Positions 58,377-64,000 of a DNA stretch of 64,000 bases are shown in pieces. Made by a program: the position numbers and the translations under genes. Origin of the DNA: Theropithecus gelada (taxonomy: Eukaryota; Chordata; Mammalia; Primates; Cercopithecidae); contig NC_037689.1 in NCBI RefSeq assembly GCF_003255815.1, forward strand, positions 28,127,527 through 28,191,526, given 5' to 3'. Every line of letters begins with the position of its first letter. The first letter of the stretch is position 1. The notes under the pieces are model-generated. The model was not told the DNA's origin, did no database searches, and worked only from the letters and a program-made list of their open reading frames with translations.

Positions 58377-59278
58377 CGGCAGCTATACTCCAGTCACTGC
58401 AGAAAAGCAAAGAGAAATCCAATCAGTGTTTTGGTTGAGGAAGAGGGATTGAGCTTGATCTGTGTGCAAAGCAGAGGGGAAGTGACTTAATAGCTCCTTT
58501 AATCTCTAACGGGTATTGATTCAAGTCAACCAGGATAACACAAGTGTAGGCACAAATGTATCACCGGGATGGATGAAGGTGTGAAAAAACCAGTGACATT
58601 TGCCTGCCTCTCTGAAAGTGGATACCAAATAAAATGTAGTAATCATAGTGATTACGGTAAATCTGTGTGCATAGATGGTGATTTTTCTTTCTAGGATTGA
58701 AAACTCCGCCTTCTCTCCTCCCCTGGGGTTAGAAAGTATGAATACTTTGATTTTTCATCATCCTGGCTTCCCTCTTCAGAATACTGTTGCTCAAAAGGTT
58801 TGTCTGTCATCAGGTTGAACATGTTTTGACCTTGAAGCATTACTTTGATCTTAAGGTTAAGTCTCTGATCTTGTTTGAATCCAGGAACACAATGTGGTTA
58901 GATCCAGATGATTAGATCCCACAATCACCACCTTCAATTACTCATTCTTTCCTGCATCCATTCATTCAATATTTGTCTAGCATGTGCTACTCATAAAGCA
59001 ACCATGTGTATCAGGGGTTTACTAAGTGTAGATGTTCTAGAGGCTAGAAAGACATTGTTGAGCAAGGCAGATGGTTATGAGTGATGACTTCCTCCTAGGT
59101 AGAGAGGACAAGGCTATGGGGAAAGAAAGCAATGTGGCTTTGGTCTGTCTGGGAGGCAGAGAGCAGGACTAGAGAGTGTGACTTTTAGCATAAAGCTAAA
59201 CAATATCCAGGAGCAAGAGACAGGAGGAGAAGGCACTGGCATTGTTGGTGAAGTTGCTAGCAAATCCAAGACCACAAG
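58377..59278. other. No gene; L2-like trace at about 58945-59070
   Basis: The phrases 'catccattcattcaatattt' and 'gttctagaggctagaaagac' recall the L2 3' end. Otherwise unassigned. Confidence 0.4.
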
Positions 59279-59677
59279 TGAAATGGTTTGGATTTGTATC
59301 CCCATCCAAATCTCATGTTGAATTTTAATCCCCAGTGTGGGAGGTGGGGCCTGGTGGGAGGTGACTGAATCGGGGCGGGGGGGTTTCTAATAGTTTAGCA
59401 CCATCCTCCTAGTGCTGCCTCATGATAGAGTTTTCATGAGATCTGGTTATTTAAAAGTGTGTAGCACTTCCCCTTCACTCTCCTTCCTCCTGCTTCCACC
59501 ACATAAGAAGTGCTTTGCTACCCCTTCACCTTCTGCCATCACAGAAAGTTTCCTGAGGCCTCCACAGCCATGCTTCCTGTACAGCCTGTGGAACTATGAG
59601 TCAATTAAACCTCTTTTCTTCATAAATTACCTAGTCTCAGGTAGTTCTCTATAGCAATGCAAGAATGAACATATACA
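59279..59677 (+). mobile_element. MST-type solo LTR
   Basis: TGAAATGGTTTGGATTTGTA through 'gggaggtggggcctggtggg', 'gcttcctgtacagcctgtgg' and 'gagtcaattaaacctctttt' to 'gaacatataca'. Complete and forward. It includes a run of eight G near 59377-59384. Confidence 0.92.
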
Positions 59678-60142
59678 ATGAGATATGTTAGGATAAGCTA
59701 GGTTTTGCTGCTGAAATAAAATCCATGAGACATAAATAGCCACAGCTTCAAATGTTATTAATTTCTCACATCACTGTCTGATGGGGGCTGGGCCACCTCC
59801 CTGGGCCTTATAGCTTTGCTGTCTGGAACTCATCACCTCACAGGGGACACCTCAGAGGGAAAGAGAGAGAAGAAAATGGAGTATTGACTACTCACTGCCT
59901 GCATGTAGAAATGCCACATGTGCCTTCTGCTAATATCTCATCAGGCAGAACTAGTACTTGGTGCTATGTAATTGTAGGACAGTCTGAGAAATATAGGAAA
60001 GCACATGATATCTGGTAATCTGTCAGAGCTACACTATTTCTAGCACAAACCAGGAAGAGGCTAGCTACATTGGAAGACTGAAAGCCAACCTGAACGACTA
60101 GGGCAACGAACGGAGGAGAAACAACACCATCAAATGAGTTCA
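59678..60142. repeat. Possible old interspersed repeat (unassigned)
   Basis: Wording such as 'ggataagctaggttttgctg' and 'gcagaactagtacttggtgc' recalls a common mammalian repeat in this order, but I cannot name it. Confidence 0.35.
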
Positions 60143-60408
60143 ACATGGCTGGGGAGGCCTCACAATCATGGCAGAAGGCAAAAGGAACATCTTACATGGT
60201 GGCAGGAAAGTGATAGTTTGTGCAGGGGAACTCCCCTTTATAAAACCATCAGATCTCATGAGACTTATTCACTATCATGAGAACAGCATGGGAAAGACCT
60301 GCTCGCATGATTCAATTACCTCCCACTGAGTCGTCCCACAGCACATGAGAATTGTGGGAGCTATAGTTCAAGATGAAATTTGGGTGGGGACACAGCCAAA
60401 TAATATCA
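60143..60408 (-). mobile_element. THE1-type LTR, lacking its 3' end
   Basis: It starts mid-element at 'acatggctggggaggcctca' and runs to '...ccaaataatatca'. About 80 bases of the normal LTR 3' end (the TGTATTAGTC side in this orientation) are absent. Confidence 0.9.
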
Positions 60409-60759
60409 ACCGCCCTGCCTACACCTTGATGTTAACCCAAGTAGGACTTTTCATCTCCAAAGTAGTAAAATAGCACATGGGTGTTATTTAAAGCCCCTTA
60501 GTTTATGGTAGTCGGTTACTGCAGCCACAGGAAGAAAATACAGGACAGATGAGGAGAGAGATAGCAGGTTGACTCTCAGGTTGTAGAGGACAACTACATG
60601 GATGGTGGATCTCTCACCTGGTCCTTCCACAGAGGAGCAGTTCTGGGAATAAATACACATTTTCTTTTGCACACATTGCATTTGTAACCATGCCAGAGCA
60701 ATCTGTTTCAACTTTTATGTAACAAACTTATGAGCTGTTTTTCAGTTATCATGGATCCC
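60409..60759. other. No recognisable feature
   Basis: Unassigned sequence. The minus-strand 75-codon frame is unsupported. Confidence 0.4.
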
Positions 60760-61155
60760 CAGTTTAAGGTCACCTAACCTGGGCATTCCAAGATGAATCG
60801 ACGTGAAACCTAAGTCCTTGGAGCAAGAAATGGGGACTGAATTAAGAAGCAGACACTGCATGGCAGGATCCAGGATCCAATCAGATTGAGCCCTGGTGTC
60901 ACCCCATGGCAGAATCCAGTCAGCTGACGCCTCCCAGCATCACCTCATTGCAAGATCCAACCAGATCATGCCTCATTATTCCATGTTTATAAAACCCAAC
61001 CTATCTCCCAGTCAGGGAGACAGATTTGAGCATTTCCTCCTGTCTCCTTTCCTTGCCAGTTGACTTGCAATAAAGCTTTTCTTTTCTCAAAAGCCAGTGT
61101 CATGGAATTGGCTTCTTTTTGCATCAGACAAGAGCTCATTGATTGCTCAGTAACA
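60760..61155 (+). mobile_element. Probable class I-like endogenous retroviral LTR
   Basis: A U3 part with near-repeats 'gcaggatccaggatccaatc' and 'gcagaatccagtcagctgac', TATA-like TTTATAAAACCC at about 60988, AATAAA at 61070-61075, then 'gtcatggaattggcttcttt' and an end at '...ctcagtaaca'. The 5' edge is approximate, and no internal coding region adjoins. Confidence 0.7.
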
Positions 61156-62466
61156 CATTTGAGATGGAAATGGGTGGTAGACAATTGGCTACAAATTCAG
61201 AGTTCTGAGGCCAAGTCTGCACTGAGGACAGAGAAGAGCTGGTGTTCAAGCTGTTTGACAATGGGTCTGAATGAATCTGTGACTGCCTTCTGGCCTTAGA
61301 AAAACAAAATAGCCATATCCATGCAGGCTATTGATCAACTGGGTGTGCAAGTCCCTCACACAACAGCCAACATGCACACCATCCTTACAGATGGTGCAGA
61401 TGAACACATAGCCATTGAGAACACCTTGCAGAACATCAATGTTAGTGCACCGACTATGAACCACACACTATTTCTTTACTTCAGATCTCATGGCATTTTC
61501 CTCTGGTTCCTTCAAATATTTTAATCTATTTGTCTTTCTTTCTCCTTCTCAACATGTTTCCTAGTTTTCTATAACCATTGCCAAGTCCTTTGCATCTTAA
61601 AGGATAGTATGGCTTCCTTCAGTCACATTAGTGAGAGTCATTGCAGAGGTGACAGGGAAGGACAGAATTCAAACAGCATTTGGTGTAGGAGAAAATAAGC
61701 CAGAGCTATGATAAGGAGAGTGTAGAGGAGGAAAAGTGCATTCCTGGGCACCGGTCTATGGAGATGCAGCAAAATCACCAAGAGGGATGTTTTCTTTGAT
61801 TTTGTTTTCCTATGAGTTGCTGATTTGAGGTTTGTTGAACAATGAACCCAAGTCTGGTGATGCACGTATTCATGTCCAAGCAAAATCTAGTGCAGGGATT
61901 TGGTAGGGTGGGGCAGGTACTGGAAAGTGGGCATGTTTATTTATTTCTAACACCTTTTATGCACATGACACTACAGTTAGCACCAGTTGCCAGAAAGCTC
62001 TGTTGTATAATATCAAACTCAATCTGATCGTTAATGTTACTTACCTCAACTTTGTACATCCATGAGTTTGTAGATCTTGAAATAAAAGATATCCTGTAGG
62101 TTGTAAGGTTGTCTACATTTCCTCATCCTAAGAAAAAGAGAAAAGTGGCAAAATAGGAAGAGGAGGAGGTAGAAGAAAAGGAGGAGGAGGAGGTGGAGGC
62201 TTGGTCATAACACTTAGCCTCTGTGGCTAAGAAAGTTCAGTTCCAGCCTGCAACCTATTTGGCATGTTGAATAAGGTTCTACTTCTTTGAGTTCATGCTG
62301 TCACTGGACTATCTTATTGTTTTAGGATGTGTATAGCTAAGACTAAATTCTTATTCTATTCCTTGAGTACTAAGGTTTCATGAAGTAATTTGAACACAAA
62401 AGTCCACTAACAGATTGCTTCTATTATTGCTGTAACCTGAGCAATATTGAGTTTTCCTTCTTTCTA
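61156..62466. other. No gene assigned
   Basis: The translation at 61321-61524 (MQAIDQLGVQVPHTTANMHT...) looks protein-like, but I cannot place it. Purine-rich GGA words occur at 62156-62205. Otherwise unassigned. Confidence 0.4.
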
Positions 62467-62695
62467 AGGCAGGCATTGGCAAATGATGGTGCTAGTCCAA
62501 CCCAGCCTGCTTCTGTTTTTGTAAATGAAATTTTATGGACATGAAGTCATGACCATTTGTTTACACATTGCCTGTGGCTCTTTTCGTGCTGTAGAAGTAG
62601 ATTTGAGAAATTGTGGAGACCCCATGGCCCCAAGAGCCTAAAATACACATCCTCTGGCCCTTCACCAAAAACATTTGTTAGTTCCTGCTGTAGAG
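62467..62695 (+). mobile_element. hAT-like DNA transposon fossil
   Basis: 'aggcattggcaaatgatggt', 'ctgtttttgtaaatgaaatt', 'tttacacattgcctgtggct' and 'cctctggcccttcaccaaaa'. Same family as 6348-6668, opposite orientation, shorter internal part. Confidence 0.7.
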
Positions 62696-62861
62696 GATCA
62701 ATAATCTTGTGGAGCAAAGTGTGTAGCAAAACGGATTCCTCGTCTGTGCTATGCTTTAAATATTGCTGTTTAATATTTTTATGACTAACATGATATCGGC
62801 TAAGTAAGGAAATAATTGAGAGAAAATCACAAGCCATTCATGAGTACTAAAGAAAAGATTT

Positions 62862-63299
62862 AAAAGGGAGAAAGGAAGGAAGGAAGGAGGAGAAAGAAAG
62901 GAATAGGAAGGAAGAAAGGAAGGAAGGGAAGAAGAAGTGAGGGAGGGAGGAAAGGAAGGAAAAAAGGAGGAAGGGAAAGAAGGAGGAAGGGAGGATTGGA
63001 GGAAGTGAAGAAAAGAAGGAAGGAGGGAAGAAAGGAAGGAAGAATGGAGGGAAGGAAGGAAGGAAGGACAAAAGGGAGGAAGGAAGGAAGAAAAAGAAGG
63101 AGAAAGGGAAGGAGGAGGGAGAAAGGGAAGGAAGGAGGGAGGGAGGGAAGGATGGAGAGAGGGAGGGAAGGACGGAGAGAGGGAAGGAATAAAGAAAGAA
63201 TGGAGGGACAGAAGGAAGGAGGGAGAGAAGGAAGGAAGGAAGGAAAGTAGGAAGGAAAAAAGGAAGGAATGGAGGAAGGGAGGGAGGAAGGAAGGAAGA
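62862..63299 (+). repeat. 438-bp (GGAA)-rich homopurine tract
   Basis: Almost wholly A and G, with only scattered single pyrimidines. GGAA and GGGA words predominate, with imperfect periodicity. Open frames of 152-189 codons on the minus strand (Pro-Ser-Phe-Leu repeats) and 84 codons on the plus strand (Gly-Arg-Lys-Glu repeats) are artefacts of it. Confidence 0.96.
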
Positions 63300-63681
63300 T
63301 GCCATACCAAGAGCAGTGAGACCATATGTAAGGAATAAGTTCTACCCTAAAGATAAGCAATAAAATATGCAAGAAAAAGTGTTTACTTCCATAACATAAT
63401 TCCCTTTTCTACATATAAAATGTCTGTCTGGATCACTAGATGAAAAAAAAAAAAAAAAAGTCTTCTACTTGTGTTCACATACAGAGTTTCTTTCACTATT
63501 CTCACTATTCTGACTTCAATTTCATTCTCCAACATTTTTCCTCTGTGATATGAAACTATTTAAGTCTAACATCTGCAGTTCTCGGAAAAGATGATTGTTT
63601 CAAACATATCTAATTACATCTTATGGGTCTTCAGAATTGAAGAAGAACTGTATTTCAGTTTGAATATGCTGACATATATTA
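63300..63681. other. No recognisable feature
   Basis: A+T-rich sequence with an A run at 63444-63460. Confidence 0.4.
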
Positions 63682-64000
63682 GTATGGTTAGGATTTGTGT
63701 CCCCAACCAAATCTCATCTTGAATTGTAATCCCCATAATCCCCACGTGTCAAAGGAGAGACCAGGTGGCGGTAATTGTATCATGGGGTCAGATTCCCCCA
63801 TGCTGTTCTCATGAACATGCTATTCCCGAGTGAGTTCTCATGAGATCTGATGGTTTTATAAGGGGCTCTTCCCCTTTGCTCAGAACTTCTCCTTCCTGTC
63901 ACCTTGTAAAGAAGGTGCCTTGCTTCCCCTTTACCTTCTGCCAAGATTGTAAGTTTCTGGAAGCCTCCAGAGGCCTCATGTTAAACTGTGAGTCAATTAA
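63682..64000 (+). mobile_element. THE1/MST-type LTR, cut by the window end
   Basis: 'tatggttaggatttgtgtcc', 'aaatctcatcttgaattgta', 'gagatctgatggttttataa' and 'gactgtgagtcaattaa'-like wording, stopping at the polyadenylation region at 64000. The remaining 60 bases or so of the LTR lie outside the window. Confidence 0.9.

Noticed and set aside
60760..61155. LTR as part of a complete provirus
   Set aside because: No matching second LTR and no gag, pol or env homology nearby. It is best read as a solo LTR.
62756..63372. Open frames of 152-189 codons on the minus strand
   Set aside because: They are translations of the GGAA-rich purine tract (Pro-Ser-Phe-Leu repeats) and are open in all three frames at once.

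Overview
This window is non-coding primate nuclear DNA, made almost entirely of decayed interspersed repeats, microsatellites and A+T-rich single-copy sequence. I find no protein-coding gene, no RNA gene and no bacterial-style feature. Every long open frame is explained by a repeat (simple-sequence tracts at 29.2 and 63 kb, a triplicated LTR segment at 56 kb, a decayed Tigger transposase at 8 kb) or has no recognisable protein. I read the window as an intergenic or intronic desert.

The species clue is a nearly intact AluY at 41.5-41.8 kb. It has a perfect 16-bp target-site duplication and carries base changes that I associate with Old World monkey AluY copies rather than human AluY. The best reading is a cercopithecid such as a macaque, baboon or vervet. 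This rests on one element and on remembered consensus sequences.

Layout: 0-9 kb holds an L1 3' end plus Alu, an MLT1 LTR split by a younger solo LTR with a perfect 5-bp duplication, a class I-like LTR, a hAT fossil and a Tigger transposase remnant broken by an L1. 9-13 kb holds an LTR expanded by an internal 44/50-bp minisatellite, a MER20, and a composite (GATA)/(GACA) locus with inverted ends into which a THE1/MST LTR has inserted. 13-24 kb holds L1 pieces, one with a twin-priming inversion, a long old L1 on the minus strand, a MIR and two CTCF-like motifs. 25-47 kb is rich in Alus and MaLR LTRs (THE1, MST, MLT1), with several tetranucleotide tracts. 47-64 kb holds an L2, a Tigger-like MITE, class I-like LTRs, a tandemly triplicated LTR segment, a (TGG)n tract, a 438-bp purine tract and a THE1/MST LTR that runs off the end.

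There is no gene network to describe. The interest lies in repeat archaeology: nested insertions with readable target-site duplications, repeat-internal tandem expansions, fold-back DNA and possible architectural-protein sites. I did not find a credible new biological system.
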